Shown here: positions 34,621-43,563 of the stretch, in pieces
Layout: each line of letters starts with the position of its first letter
Numbering within the stretch: position 1 is the first letter of the stretch
NCBI GenBank assembly: GCA_964575845.1
Contig: CAZNSX010000004.1
Coordinates: 62,001 to 126,000 of the forward strand
Source of the DNA: CAZNSX01 sp964575845
GTDB taxonomy: Bacteria; UBA8248; CAZNSX01
Length of the DNA stretch: 64,000 nucleotides
Reading direction: 5' to 3'
Translations under genes and position numbers: made by a program
The notes under the pieces: generated by a model
Seen by the model: only the letters and a program-made list of their open reading frames with translations
What the model was told of the DNA's origin: nothing
Databases searched by the model: none

Positions 34621-36150
34621 CTACCGCCCCGCGGGCTTCACCCCGAGGCTCTCGCAGGTCATGGCGTCGAGGCCCACGGCCCTGAGGCGCTCCCTGGAGC
34701 CCCTCAGGCTCTCGATGGTGTTGACCCCGAGGGCGCCCAGGATCTCCTTGATTTCGTGGCTCCAGCCTCGGAGGAGATTGGCCAGCCTCTCGCCGAATAC
34801 CTCGGGGTCGAGCCTTCTCGTGAGCTCGGGCTTCTGTGTGGTTATGCCCCAGGAGCATCGGCCCGTGTGGCAATAGTGACAGACATGGCAGCCCATGGCG
34901 ATGAGGGCGGCCGTGCCTATCGCCACGGCATCGGCCCCGAGAGCGATGGCTTTGGCGGCATCGGCGCTGCTCCTGATGCTGCCGGCCGCGATGAGGGAGG
35001 TTTCGTGGCGGATGCCCTCTTCACGGAGGCGCTCATCCACCGCCGCCACAGCGAGCTCGATGGGAATGCCCAGGTGGTCTCTTATGACCGTGGGTGCCGC
35101 TCCCGTGCCGCCCCGGAAGCCATCCAGGTAGATGATGTCGGCCCCGGCGCGCACGATTCCGCTGCAGATGGCCGCCACGTTGTGGACTGTGGCTATCTTC
35201 ACCGAGACGGGCTTATAGTCGGTGGCCTCCTTGAGAGCGTAGATGAGCTGCCGGAGGTCCTCGATGGAGTAAATATCGTGCTGGGGCGCGGGAGAGAGCG
35301 CGTCCGTACCGGTAGGGATCATGCGGGTTGCAGAGATGGCCTCATCTATCTTCTCCCCGGGAAGATGGCCTCCGATGCCGGGCTTGGCGCCCTGCCCAAT
35401 CTTTATCTCTACCCCCACGCCCGCGTTGAGATAGTCGGCGTGCACCCCGAAGCGGCCCGAGGCCACCTGGACTATCAGGTGGTCTCTGTAGGGATAGAGC
35501 TCCTTGTGAAGCCCCCCCTCGCCCGTTCCCATGACGGTGCCGCATTCCTTGGCGGCCATGGCCATGGAGAGGTGGGCGTTGAGGCTCAGGGCCCCATAGG
35601 ACATGGGGGAGAAAATGATGGGGGTCTCAAGAGCTATCTGTTTCTCCAGGCGCGTCTTTAGCTTGAGCTCCCCTCCGGGCCCCCTTTCAAACTCCAGGCG
35701 GTCGGGCTTCCTCCCGAGGAAGGTCCTCAGCTCCATGGGCTCCCTCAAGGGGTCTATGGAGGGGTTGGTGACCTGGCAGGCATCCAGCAGGAGGTGGTCC
35801 CAGTAGACCGGCTGGCCCTCGGGGTTTCCCATGCCGGAGAGGAGGACGCCCCCCGTTTCCGCCTGCTTCCAGATGTTCTTCAGCGTCTGGGGTGTCCAGT
35901 TGGCGTTTTCCCGGAGGGCCACCGGGTGCTCCTCCACCAGGATGGCGCCGCCCGCGCAGTAAGGCATGCAGCGCCCGCAGGCCGTGCACTTTGAGCTTTC
36001 CGGGACGATTTTCCCCTTCCCGGGCTCTTGGGGGTCGGGCTGCCAGCTGAAAACCTCCCAGCCGCACTGTTGGATGCAGCGCCTGCACTGAAGGCAGTGG
36101 CGCTCATCCACGCTGACCCTGAATCTCGGGGTGACAAGGCTCGGAAACAA
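34621..36150 (-). CDS. Ferredoxin-fused FMN glutamate synthase-like protein (archaeal type GltB)
   Basis: 509 residues from TTG 36150, chosen for the GGAGGG six bases upstream. Residues 15-65 are an 8Fe ferredoxin (HCLQCRRCIQQCGW and KCTACGRCMPYCAG). Residues about 90-500 are the FMN synthase barrel of glutamate synthase (FSPMSYGALS, GTGEGGLHKE, GQGAKPGIGGHLPG, GFRGGTGAAP) with the 3Fe-4S cysteines in CHVCHYCHTGRC. The glutaminase (class II amidotransferase) and GXGXG domains of ordinary GltB are missing. Third gene of an hdrB-hdrC-gltS-like operon, implying electron exchange with the Hdr subunits. Confidence 0.85.
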   Translation of the reverse strand: MFPSLVTPRFRVSVDERHCLQCRRCIQQCGWEVFSWQPDPQEPGKGKIVPESSKCTACGRCMPYCAGGAILVEEHPVALRENANWTPQTLKNIWKQAETGGVLLSGMGNPEGQPVYWDHLLLDACQVTNPSIDPLREPMELRTFLGRKPDRLEFERGPGGELKLKTRLEKQIALETPIIFSPMSYGALSLNAHLSMAMAAKECGTVMGTGEGGLHKELYPYRDHLIVQVASGRFGVHADYLNAGVGVEIKIGQGAKPGIGGHLPGEKIDEAISATRMIPTGTDALSPAPQHDIYSIEDLRQLIYALKEATDYKPVSVKIATVHNVAAICSGIVRAGADIIYLDGFRGGTGAAPTVIRDHLGIPIELAVAAVDERLREEGIRHETSLIAAGSIRSSADAAKAIALGADAVAIGTAALIAMGCHVCHYCHTGRCSWGITTQKPELTRRLDPEVFGERLANLLRGWSHEIKEILGALGVNTIESLRGSRERLRAVGLDAMTCESLGVKPAGR

Positions 36151-36181
36151 GTCTTTCCCTCCGCCGGCCCGCAGGGGGCGG

Positions 36182-36613
36182 CTACTTCCCCCGTCTCAGG
36201 AGATCCTTCAGTTTCCTCAGGTGCTCCAGGCCTCCTTTGCCGGGCTCGGGCAGGCCGAGCTTCTTTCGGGCCGGGAGCTTAGGCTCACCCAGCCTTCCCG
36301 TCTTCCGCCACATCTCTATGCCGCGCTCCACCTGCTCGGGCGCGACCCCCAGACGCATGGCCTGGGCTTTAATGCCCCGCATGACCGTCTCCCAGGAGTA
36401 CACCTGCGGGCACATCTCGGTACAGGTATGGCACTCCACACACTGCCATATCTCCTCTGAGGCGAGGTGCTGCTCTCCATCTCCCCTGAGGATATCCCTG
36501 ATTATCTCTTGAGGCCTGTAGCTCTCGAAGTTGAGATAGATGGGGCAGTTCTGCTCGCAGCCGCCGCACGCGAGGCATCTCTCCAGGGCCGCCAGGTCAA
36601 ATTGCTTTTGCAT
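36182..36613 (-). CDS. HdrC-like 4Fe-4S protein
   Basis: 143 residues, overlapping the end of the HdrB-like gene by 17 bases. Two classic clusters CLACGGCEQNCP and CVECHTCTEMCP bind two 4Fe-4S centres, followed by the helical C-terminus normal for heterodisulfide reductase subunit C (MRGIKAQAMRLGV). It should carry electrons between the HdrB-like catalytic subunit and the flavin partner. Confidence 0.88.
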   Translation of the reverse strand: MQKQFDLAALERCLACGGCEQNCPIYLNFESYRPQEIIRDILRGDGEQHLASEEIWQCVECHTCTEMCPQVYSWETVMRGIKAQAMRLGVAPEQVERGIEMWRKTGRLGEPKLPARKKLGLPEPGKGGLEHLRKLKDLLRRGK

Positions 36614-37529
36614 AGGGAATCCCTCGCTCGAGCTTTCCGAGCTTCTCCAGCACTGGCCGGGCGCTCACCCGGTGCAAATCGAGACCCATGGCCTCGGGCT
36701 CAAGGCCGAAACTGACGCCCATGAACTCCTGCAGGGTAAGGACCGGGAGGTTGAAGTCTAAGCCCTTTCTGCTGAGAAGAAATTGATTATTATCATATTG
36801 CTGAAAGCATGAGGGGCAGGTGGTGCTTAGGCAGTCGGGGCCGAGCTCCTTGAGTTCCTTTAATTTGAGGGCCGCCATCTCAAGGGCCTTCTCGTGCTGG
36901 CCCACGCGGTCGAGGCTCCCGCCGCAGCAGACCATCTTTGCGGGATAATCGAGGGCCCTCGCGCCCAGGGCCTCCACCAGAGCATCATATTTTTTGGGGT
37001 TCATAGGGTCATCGAAGTGGATGTGGCTGCTGGGCCTGAGGAGATGACATCCGGGGTGGACGGCCACCCTGAGCCCCCTTAAGGGGCGCCTCACATGGTC
37101 CTGGAGCTTTCGCAGGCCGTAAACATCGTGAAGGTACTCGACGAAGTGGCGCACCTTCGCCCTTCCCGAGAACCGGAGGCCCACTTCCGCGAGATGTTGA
37201 TTCAGCTCTTGGGCCCTCAGGGGATGGGCCTTAAGGTGTTGGGCCACGCCCCGGAGGGTGCTGTAGCAGCCGTTGCAGGCGGACATTAGGTCGAGGCCGC
37301 GCTCATCCGCCAGGGCAACGTTTCTCGTGGCGGCCAGCTCCCAGAGGTCCTGGTCGAGATTCTTCGCCAGAGATTTCTCGGGGCAGCAGGTGAAGCCCTC
37401 GAGGTCCTGGTAGGGAATTCCAAGCTCATCCATCACCATGCGGGTGCTCTTCTCCATGAAGATAAACCGTGCCTGTATGTGGCACCCCCAGAAGAAGGCG
37501 AACTTCCTCTCTCTTTCTGTTCCCGCCAC
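36597..37529 (-). CDS. HdrB-like CCG-domain protein
   Basis: 310 residues from GTG 37529. Two CCG modules: the first with GCHIQAR, FTCCPEKS and SACNGCYSTL, the second with HPGCHLLRP, MVCCGGSLDRVG and TTCPSCFQQ. These cysteines bind the noncubane 4Fe-4S clusters that reduce disulfides in heterodisulfide reductase B. First gene of the operon; promoter region is 37530-37814. The disulfide substrate in a non-methanogen is unknown. Confidence 0.88.
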   Translation of the reverse strand: MAGTERERKFAFFWGCHIQARFIFMEKSTRMVMDELGIPYQDLEGFTCCPEKSLAKNLDQDLWELAATRNVALADERGLDLMSACNGCYSTLRGVAQHLKAHPLRAQELNQHLAEVGLRFSGRAKVRHFVEYLHDVYGLRKLQDHVRRPLRGLRVAVHPGCHLLRPSSHIHFDDPMNPKKYDALVEALGARALDYPAKMVCCGGSLDRVGQHEKALEMAALKLKELKELGPDCLSTTCPSCFQQYDNNQFLLSRKGLDFNLPVLTLQEFMGVSFGLEPEAMGLDLHRVSARPVLEKLGKLERGIPYAKAI

Positions 37530-37647
37530 TTCCTTTTCCCTCAGTCGTTAAAAGGTCAAAAAACCCCTTTCCGCCGCCGTTTCGCCCTTCTTACAACAAT
37601 ATACTCGCGATTCAAGCATAAGCCAAGTTAAATTAATTAATTCCTTG

Positions 37648-37664
37648 AATTAGCAATGCTAATT
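37648..37664. promoter_or_regulatory. Inverted repeat in the hdr/HD-GYP divergent region
   Basis: AATTAGC-AAT-GCTAATT is a perfect 7-3-7 dyad inside an AT-rich patch (37625-37672) between the divergent hdrB-like and HD-GYP genes. It may be an operator for either; weak -35/-10 matches (TTAGCA, TAATTA) exist on the minus strand. Confidence 0.4.
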
Positions 37665-37814
37665 ATTTAACCGCTCCCCGTGCACATTTGAAATGCAGTA
37701 GAACCGGGTTTATTCCTTTCGCTCATGCTTCAACGAGAGTTGCCGATAATGGGATATGAGAATTCTATGCCCTCAAGGTCCTTCTCTTCTGTCGATATGG
37801 GTGAATCTTAAGTA

Positions 37815-38834
37815 ATGGCCGCCAGAGAAAGCCTCAACATCCTTATCGTCGATGACGAGCAGCAGATAAGGGAGCTCCTCAAGCTTTGCCTCGGCGTCCA
37901 CGGCTACAGAGTCTACGAGGCGGAGAGCGGCCCCATGGCTCTGGAGGTGCTCCACCAGGATAAAATTCACCTGGTCATAGCCGACTACCGGATGCCGGGG
38001 ATGTCCGGCCTGGACCTGGCCCGCGAGATCTTCAAGATTTACTCAAGCATGCCCGTGGTCATCATGACGGGATATGGCACCCTTCCCCTGGCCGTGAGAG
38101 CCGTGCGCGAGGGGGCCATTGATTTCGTCAAAAAGCCTCTCGATATCCATGAGCTCCCCCTCATCGTGGAAAAGAATATCGAGCGCAAAAGGGCAGAGAA
38201 TCGCACGGTCGAGGTCAATAAGGCGGCGGTTCTCTACGAGGCCATCATGGCCTTGGCCTCGGCCGTGGATGCCAAGGACCCCTACACGGCCGGGCACTCG
38301 AAGCGCGTTGCAGGATTATCCCTTCTTCTGGCCGAAGGCCTTGACATGCCCGAGGAGGAGCGTTTCATCCTGAAGCTCTCGGCCTTGATGCACGACGTGG
38401 GGAAGATCGGGGTACCTGATTACATCCTGCAGATAACCACCCATCTGAACCCCAAGGATTATGACCTGGTGACGCGGCATGCGGAGAAGGGAGGAGAAAT
38501 TGTGGGTGAAATCCGCTCCCTCTCTCGCGTGGCCGATATCATCCGGCACCACCACGAATGGGTGAACGGAGAGGGCTACCCCGATGGCCTCCAGGGCTTT
38601 GCCATCCCCATGCTCTCCAAGGTCATAAGCATCGCTGACGCCTTCGACGCGATGACTTCCAGGCGCTCTTACCGGGAAGCCCTGAGCCGAGATGAAGCCA
38701 TGGCGGAACTCCATCGCGGAGCCGGCTCCCAGTTCGACAGCTGGCTTGTCGATATCTTCATCCAATCTCTTTCTATGGTCGCGACGGAGAATAGCAGCGA
38801 GGCCCTGGCGGGGGAGATGCTGGATATTAATTGA
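37815..38834 (+). CDS. Response regulator with HD-GYP c-di-GMP phosphodiesterase domain
   Basis: 339 residues. Receiver at 5-125 with acidic DDE (12-14), phospho-Asp in VIADYRMPG, Thr/Lys in MTGYG and VKKPL. HD-GYP at about 145-330 with AGHSKRV, LMHDVGKIG, HHHEWVNGEGYPDG and ADAFDAMTS, all metal and substrate residues present. It should degrade cyclic di-GMP when phosphorylated. No kinase is beside it; the hybrid kinase at 32131-34035 is the nearest candidate. Confidence 0.92.
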   Translation: MAARESLNILIVDDEQQIRELLKLCLGVHGYRVYEAESGPMALEVLHQDKIHLVIADYRMPGMSGLDLAREIFKIYSSMPVVIMTGYGTLPLAVRAVREGAIDFVKKPLDIHELPLIVEKNIERKRAENRTVEVNKAAVLYEAIMALASAVDAKDPYTAGHSKRVAGLSLLLAEGLDMPEEERFILKLSALMHDVGKIGVPDYILQITTHLNPKDYDLVTRHAEKGGEIVGEIRSLSRVADIIRHHHEWVNGEGYPDGLQGFAIPMLSKVISIADAFDAMTSRRSYREALSRDEAMAELHRGAGSQFDSWLVDIFIQSLSMVATENSSEALAGEMLDIN

Positions 38835-38935
38835 TCGCCGGCGAGAGGAATGTTATTATAAGACTCTCCACCTTGAGGGAATCCGGGGCGGGCCGTTGAG
38901 GGTGTGGCAAAAACCGTGAAATTGGGGGAGTCGAA

Positions 38936-39313
38936 GTGAAGCCATCTCGCTTAGGAAAAGCAGTGTCCCTGAGTCTTTTTCTTGCTCTGTTCTTTTTTGG
39001 GCTCTCCGTCGCGGCTGTGGGAGCGAAGGAAAAGGGCGCCGACTCCGAGGCGCTTGCCAAGGGAAAGGCCGTCTACGAAGCCCAATGCGCTCTCTGCCAC
39101 GGGGAGAAAGGGGACGGGAAGGGCCCGGCTGGCGCAGCTGTCAAAGCCGCCAACTTCACCCAGGGTTTCAAAAGGGCCAAGACTGATGAGGAAGCCAAGC
39201 ACATCATCCTGAACGGGATTCCGGGAACGGCCATGGTGGGATTTGCGGGCAGGATAAACGAGGAGGAAGCCGAGAGCCTTGTGCACTACATAAAGGGCTT
39301 TCTTAAGAAATAA
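38936..39313 (+). CDS. Periplasmic c-type cytochrome, monoheme
   Basis: 125 residues from GTG 38936 with GGGGGAG upstream. Signal peptide at 1-30, mature class I cytochrome c with the heme motif CALCH (about 52-56), and distal Met in GTAMVGF. Resembles the c6/c551-type small soluble electron carriers. Single gene with a strong terminator; the redox partner is not in the neighbourhood. Confidence 0.9.
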   Translation: MKPSRLGKAVSLSLFLALFFFGLSVAAVGAKEKGADSEALAKGKAVYEAQCALCHGEKGDGKGPAGAAVKAANFTQGFKRAKTDEEAKHIILNGIPGTAMVGFAGRINEEEAESLVHYIKGFLKK

Positions 39314-39326
39314 TCCCGAAGAGACC

Positions 39327-39373
39327 AAGACCCCGTGGGCCCTTTCAGTGACGGGCCCGGGGTCTTCTTTTTT
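39327..39373 (+). terminator. Terminator of the cytochrome gene
   Basis: AAGACCCC plus GGGCCC pairs with GGGCCC plus GGGGTCTT (14 bp with a two-base GT bulge), followed by TCTTTTTTCT. Confidence 0.85.
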
Positions 39374-39429
39374 CTGCGTGGCCTTCTAACCGAGCCCGCG
39401 CCGGGCGCGAAGGGCTCCTGCCGGCAAGA

Positions 39430-40185
39430 CTAAATCTCTATAACCTCTCCCTCTCGGGCTATCTCCAGAGCCAGCTTTTCCTTCCGGGCGAGGACGTCTT
39501 CGTGGAGGTGGGTGAGCAGGATTCTCCGGCACCCGAGGCGCTTTAGGTTTTCCTCAAGCTCCCTGTAGGTGAGGTGGCCCGTCAATTTTTCCTCGTACCG
39601 GTAGCACTCGCACAGGAAGAGGTCGGCCCCTCTGGCTAGCTCCAGGAGGCTTTCCGTCCACTCGGTATCTCCCGAGTAGGAGATCACCCTTCCCCCCGCC
39701 TCTATCCTGAAGCCGAGGGCCTTCCCTTCGCGCCCGTGGGAGACGGCAAGGGGCAGGATGCTCAGGCCTCTGAAGCTTTCGGGCTCCCCGGGCCGGAGCT
39801 CAACGAATTCCACATCGAAACGCCACCCGCTCTCGGGGACTTCAGAGAACATGGCGGAGTAGAGGCGTGATATTCTCTCCCTCATCCCTCTCGGTCCCAT
39901 GAGGGTGAGGGGGTGCTGGCGCAAGCTCTTGAACTGGTATTCAAGGAAGATGAAGGGGACCCCGGCTGTGTGGTCACCATGCAGGTGACTCAGAAGAATA
40001 AGGTCGAGCCGTCTTGGGTCAAAACCAGCCCGCTTCAGGCCCGGAAGCGCTGGCGGGCCGCAGTCGAGAAGAAAGTTGGTTTCCCCCGCCTCCACCAGGA
40101 AGGCTGGTTGCCCCCGGCCCCCGCTTCCGAAGGCGTCACCCGCGGCCAGGATATGAAGCCGCAGCCCTCCTTCAGCCTTTTCCAT
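39430..40185 (-). CDS. MBL-fold metallohydrolase (RNase Z-like)
   Basis: 251 residues. Metal motif LSHLHGDHTAG at about 63-73, later His in VSHGREG, Asp in SYSGDTEW and the terminal LTHLHED: a complete two-zinc site. Length and the GGRVISYSGDTEWTESL stretch fit the RNase Z/arylsulfatase side of the family. Its start overlaps the end of the TIM-barrel gene by 14 bases, so they are co-expressed. Confidence 0.82.
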   Translation of the reverse strand: MEKAEGGLRLHILAAGDAFGSGGRGQPAFLVEAGETNFLLDCGPPALPGLKRAGFDPRRLDLILLSHLHGDHTAGVPFIFLEYQFKSLRQHPLTLMGPRGMRERISRLYSAMFSEVPESGWRFDVEFVELRPGEPESFRGLSILPLAVSHGREGKALGFRIEAGGRVISYSGDTEWTESLLELARGADLFLCECYRYEEKLTGHLTYRELEENLKRLGCRRILLTHLHEDVLARKEKLALEIAREGEVIEI

Positions 40186-41080
40186 GAGGGGTCGCCCTGA
40201 GGGGTTTTGGGGGAGCCTTTTCTGCCCTCATCAGCGCAAGAAAATATTCTTGCATAAGGAGAGCGTCTTCCTCAAGGTTCGGGCTCTCGCAGATGATAAC
40301 CCCTGACACATTGAAATCGTAAAGCGCCCTCAGGAGCTCTCTGTAGTTCATGTCCGATTCTGCCAGATTCAGATGGCGCCGCTCGCCCCTGGGCCCGTAC
40401 TGAATTCCCGCCACATGGATGTGCATGTTCCGCAGGGCCCCCTCGCCCAGCCGTCCTTTGATGAGCTCGAGAACCATGCAAAAGTCCTCATAAGCCTTAA
40501 GCCCGCCCGAGGCCCTGGCATGAAGATGGGCGAAGTCAACGCAGGGGCTCAAGCCCTCCACCTCGACGGATAGCCGGAGGAGCTCTTCCAGGGAACCGAA
40601 CTGGCTTTTCTTGCCCGTCGTTTCCGGGTGAAGGCGGGCGGCACAGCCCTCATCCCTCAACGCAGTTGCCAGCTCCCCCAGCTCCCTGCGGATGAGATTA
40701 TAGGCTTCTCGGGCGGAAAAATCTTTATAAAAGCCAGGATGGAAGGCGACTGCGCTGGCCCCCGCCGCCCCGCCCACCCGGGCCGAGGAGAGAATCCGCG
40801 CCCTGCTGGCCCTCAGCTTTTCGGGCTCTCTTGAGAGAAGGTTTATGTAATAAGGGGCGTGGACGGTCAGGGCGATGTCGAGCTCGCGGGCGAGGGCTCC
40901 GACCTGCTCGGCCATCTCCCGCCGCATTCTGACGCCGTAGACGAACTCCAGCTCGAGGCACCCAAGGCCGAGCTCATGGATTCTCCTTACGGCTCCGAGA
41001 GGGTCACGAGGGCTGGCGCTGTGAGGGGTGCCCGCGGTACCGAAGCGCAATTCCCCTTCGCCTTTCAGTCCTGCCGCCAT
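40172..41080 (-). CDS. AP-endonuclease-2/endonuclease IV-like TIM barrel protein
   Basis: 302 residues. A TIM barrel of the xylose isomerase-like/AP endonuclease 2 group: ELEFVYGV, VHAPYYINL, VAFHPGFY, ARLHPETTGKKSQFGS, VDFAHLHAR, MHIHVAGI and the terminal CESP. The His, Glu and Asp expected to bind three metals in Nfo are mostly present, but the protein is closer to archaeal Nfo-like proteins than E. coli Nfo. Possible DNA repair; a sugar-isomerase role cannot be excluded. Confidence 0.8.
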   Translation of the reverse strand: MAAGLKGEGELRFGTAGTPHSASPRDPLGAVRRIHELGLGCLELEFVYGVRMRREMAEQVGALARELDIALTVHAPYYINLLSREPEKLRASRARILSSARVGGAAGASAVAFHPGFYKDFSAREAYNLIRRELGELATALRDEGCAARLHPETTGKKSQFGSLEELLRLSVEVEGLSPCVDFAHLHARASGGLKAYEDFCMVLELIKGRLGEGALRNMHIHVAGIQYGPRGERRHLNLAESDMNYRELLRALYDFNVSGVIICESPNLEEDALLMQEYFLALMRAEKAPPKPLRATPHGKG

Positions 41081-41149
41081 GTCGCTATCCTAAGCGCTTA
41101 ATCCTTCAGAAGGCAACTCCTGCCTTCAAGCCCATTCGCATCTTTGGGA

Positions 41150-41440
41150 TCAAAAGATAAACGTGAGGAGAGGAAAAATTATTTTGAAGGCAGTCACCAG
41201 GCCCGAACCGTTCTTGAGGCTTGAGGCAATTAGGGGCGAGACCCGGCCATGACCGACTGCGGAACCTTCCACCTCTACCCGGTCGCCAGCCTTAAGCTCA
41301 AAATTTTGACGGTCGATGATGAAAGTGTGGCCCAGCTCTACCCGAAGCTCGCCCTCGTCCCCGGTTTTGGGAATCGGGTGATGGCCACTGAGGCGAGATT
41401 TTCCGGCGGGAAAGCGCCCCTCTCTTGTGCAAAGGGCGTC
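41150..41440 (-). pseudogene. Decayed OB-fold (MamS-like DNA-binding-type) protein fragment
   Basis: An open stretch of 96 codons from the stop at 41441 to the stop at 41150, with no start codon. It reads, in part, ELRVELGHTFIIDRQNFELK and AGDRVEVEGSAVGHGR, matching the pattern (LGP-x-WYL..Q...GD...VTGS..) of a small exported OB-fold family that I know as MamS-like. The stop upstream and the unrelated tail after SSLKNG indicate decay by truncation and frameshift. Next to the lipoprotein genes. Confidence 0.5.
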
Positions 41441-41565
41441 TCACCGATTCACATCCGGAATGGGGAAAGAATGGCGCGGCAGTCCACCGAGGTGGCCCTT
41501 GACGCCACCGAAGATGGCCCCGGAAGATGAGCCCGACCGCCACCCAGCGCGACTGCGCTAATTCG

Positions 41566-42111
41566 CTAAGAAGGTGGCGGGGGATATCCCTCGGGCCGGA
41601 GCGGAGGGGGTGGCCCCGGAGTGAAGCCCGGCGGTGGAGGGGGTGGCACCCAACCAGGTCGCCTTGAGGCACGCACGAAACCCGGGATCTGGTTTCCCTT
41701 CGCGTACATACATTGCTTATAGGCAATGTCGTATCGCCTCTGGATCTCCCACCCGGCCTCGTAAGCCGGGCCAGCTGCCACGGCGCTCCCGTAAAGGAGA
41801 CCTGTTCCGGCACCGATTGCAGCACCGGCACCTGCGTTGCCAGAGGCGGCGCCAATCGCCGTACCCAGCCCGGCCCCGATCATCGTCCCGATCAGCGCTC
41901 CGCTGCCCAGGGTCTGGTTGACGGTGTCATTTGGCGGGCCTCCGGTCTGCTGCATAGCCCACTGCCTACAGGCACTGTCATCAGACCGGAATGCCTCAAA
42001 GGACTTCCCTGAACCCGGCAGCACCATGACGCTCGGGCCTGTCGGGATCGTCGCGCACCCGACCAGCGCCATCACGGCCAAAACTGACAGAAGACCTCGC
42101 TGCCAATTCAT
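41566..42111 (-). CDS. Glycine-zipper outer-membrane lipoprotein
   Basis: 181 residues. Lipobox LVGC with Cys at about 19, so a lipidated envelope protein. A glycine-zipper stretch (GALIGTMIGAGLGTAIGAAS, about 70-95), as in Omp glycine-zipper families, is flanked by soluble parts and a Pro-rich tail (PPPPPPGFTPGPPPP). Stabilises or anchors in the outer membrane; exact role unknown. Probably with the next upstream gene. Confidence 0.8.
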   Translation of the reverse strand: MNWQRGLLSVLAVMALVGCATIPTGPSVMVLPGSGKSFEAFRSDDSACRQWAMQQTGGPPNDTVNQTLGSGALIGTMIGAGLGTAIGAASGNAGAGAAIGAGTGLLYGSAVAAGPAYEAGWEIQRRYDIAYKQCMYAKGNQIPGFVRASRRPGWVPPPPPPGFTPGPPPPLRPEGYPPPPS

Positions 42112-42127
42112 CCTGCCATCCCATCCT

Positions 42128-42526
42128 CTACTGGTTGGGTGGAGTCACATTCGGCACTACCTTCATCCACCCGCCCGGGCAGCTCTTAACGTAGGGGTAG
42201 TAGCCCTGCGGATTCTGGCAGTAGTACCAGTAATTGGCTTCCTCCTGCTCCGGCTGGACATAGACCGGAGGCTCCTGCTGGATGACCACCGGCGGGGCTT
42301 CGTAATACCCATAGGGGTACCAAGGATCCAGCACTAACATGCCTCCCCAATAGAAGCGGGGTTCCCTTACGTGATGCCTCCACCGCGCATGGGGTCCCCA
42401 ATAGGCTCGATGGCCCACCCCAATGTGTGTTCCAATAAAGACTCGCGCCCTTCCAGCGTAACCTGGCAAGGGACTGGCGAGAAGCACCGCAATTGCCAAG
42501 AGAACCGCACAGGTGACCCTCTTCAT
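42128..42526 (-). CDS. Exported aromatic-rich hypothetical protein
   Basis: 132 residues with a signal peptide (1-24, cut near GYAG). Rich in Tyr, Trp and Pro; C-terminal YWYYCQNPQGYYPYVKSC is a segment found in many small exported proteins of proteobacteria. Lies 17 bases upstream of the lipoprotein on the same strand, so one operon. No function known to me. Confidence 0.75.
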   Translation of the reverse strand: MKRVTCAVLLAIAVLLASPLPGYAGRARVFIGTHIGVGHRAYWGPHARWRHHVREPRFYWGGMLVLDPWYPYGYYEAPPVVIQQEPPVYVQPEQEEANYWYYCQNPQGYYPYVKSCPGGWMKVVPNVTPPNQ

Positions 42527-42783
42527 TTCTTTTCTCCTCGCTAAACCTAGCTAAGGCATTCGCATCCCATTCATTGTATTTGACGCACGAGCCTCAAAAA
42601 GGTTTACACGGGAATTTCCCGTTTCAAACCGAGAGCGTGCCGCTGCTGTCCGCCGGTGGCCTTCAAGGGCGCCACATCTCTCACTCTATTTGACGGAAGG
42701 GGGTTGCCGGAGGGAGGGGGCGGGCACAGGGCGGCTTTTTTCAGCCTTAAAGCTCGGGGGGAAAGGTGGATTTCGCCGGGCGA

Positions 42784-43377
42784 TTATCTATTTCTCTGGG
42801 CCCGCGCCCAATGGCCGCCCGACTGCGGCCGCGCGTCAAACTCCTCCACTCGCGATTTGAGTTCCAGTTTTTCGGCTTCAAGGCGCTCCAGCTGCTTTCT
42901 CAGCCTATCTCTTTCGGCCTGAAGCTCTTCCACGAGGCCCAGAGTCTTGCGCAGACGCTCTGACAGGATTGAAGTAAAGTTGCGGTAAAGGCGGGAAGTG
43001 AAAATTGGGTTTACCTTCCCCAGAATTCCCTGGCTTACGGCCAGAAGAAGGCAGTCGGATACGGCCTTCACGGTCGCGGAGCGCCGGGTCTTCTCGATTA
43101 TACCCATCTCTCCGAAGCATTCCCCCGCCTGGAGAACGCAGAGAACCTCGTCTCCTCCGGGCAGGCTTCGGCTGACCTCCACCTCCCCTTGTATGACAAT
43201 GTACATCTTGTCGCTCAGCTCTCCCTCCCGGATGATGTAAGAACCCGAGGGATAGCTGACCTGCTGGCAATTCCTCAGGATGGCCTTTAGCTCTTCGAGC
43301 CCGAAATTCTTGAAGAAGGGGACGCTCTGCCTGACCTTATCGAGAATGGAGACTTTGATAGCGGCGGGATTGAGCAT
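42784..43377 (-). CDS. Cyclic-nucleotide-binding domain protein with coiled-coil tail
   Basis: 197 residues. cNMP fold at about 15-130 with the phosphate cassette GECFGEMGIIEKTRRSATVKA, whose Arg binds the cyclic phosphate. Instead of a Crp HTH the C-terminus is a coiled coil (LVEELQAERDRLRKQLERLE, about 150-180), so it is not a DNA-binding regulator; an adaptor role is likely. Monocistronic. Confidence 0.88.
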   Translation of the reverse strand: MLNPAAIKVSILDKVRQSVPFFKNFGLEELKAILRNCQQVSYPSGSYIIREGELSDKMYIVIQGEVEVSRSLPGGDEVLCVLQAGECFGEMGIIEKTRRSATVKAVSDCLLLAVSQGILGKVNPIFTSRLYRNFTSILSERLRKTLGLVEELQAERDRLRKQLERLEAEKLELKSRVEEFDARPQSGGHWARAQRNR

Positions 43378-43468
43378 TTCCTTTTCCTGGGCGTTCCTGG
43401 CCTTTTGAGCGAAGACGACTAGAAATTGAGCAATATGCGTGCCAGGAGCCTTGCTTGAGAGCTCCCTT

Positions 43469-43477
43469 TGATATAAT
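43469..43477 (+). promoter_or_regulatory. Extended -10 promoter of the EamA transporter
   Basis: TGATATAAT is a perfect TATAAT with the TG extension; a TTGCTT (43451-43456) lies 15 bases upstream. About 80 bases before GTG 43564. Confidence 0.55.
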
Positions 43478-43563
43478 GTTGCCCTGGACCCAAGCCCGCC
43501 AAGGGAGCCTCCCGCGCGAGGGCTCTCAGTGCTGGCCGAAACCTTGGAGAGATTTTTTCAGCC

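Noticed and set aside
41298..41855. 185-codon minus frame across the lipoprotein end
   Set aside because: Pro/Arg-rich shadow; the OB-fold remnant in another frame and the lipoprotein explain the DNA.
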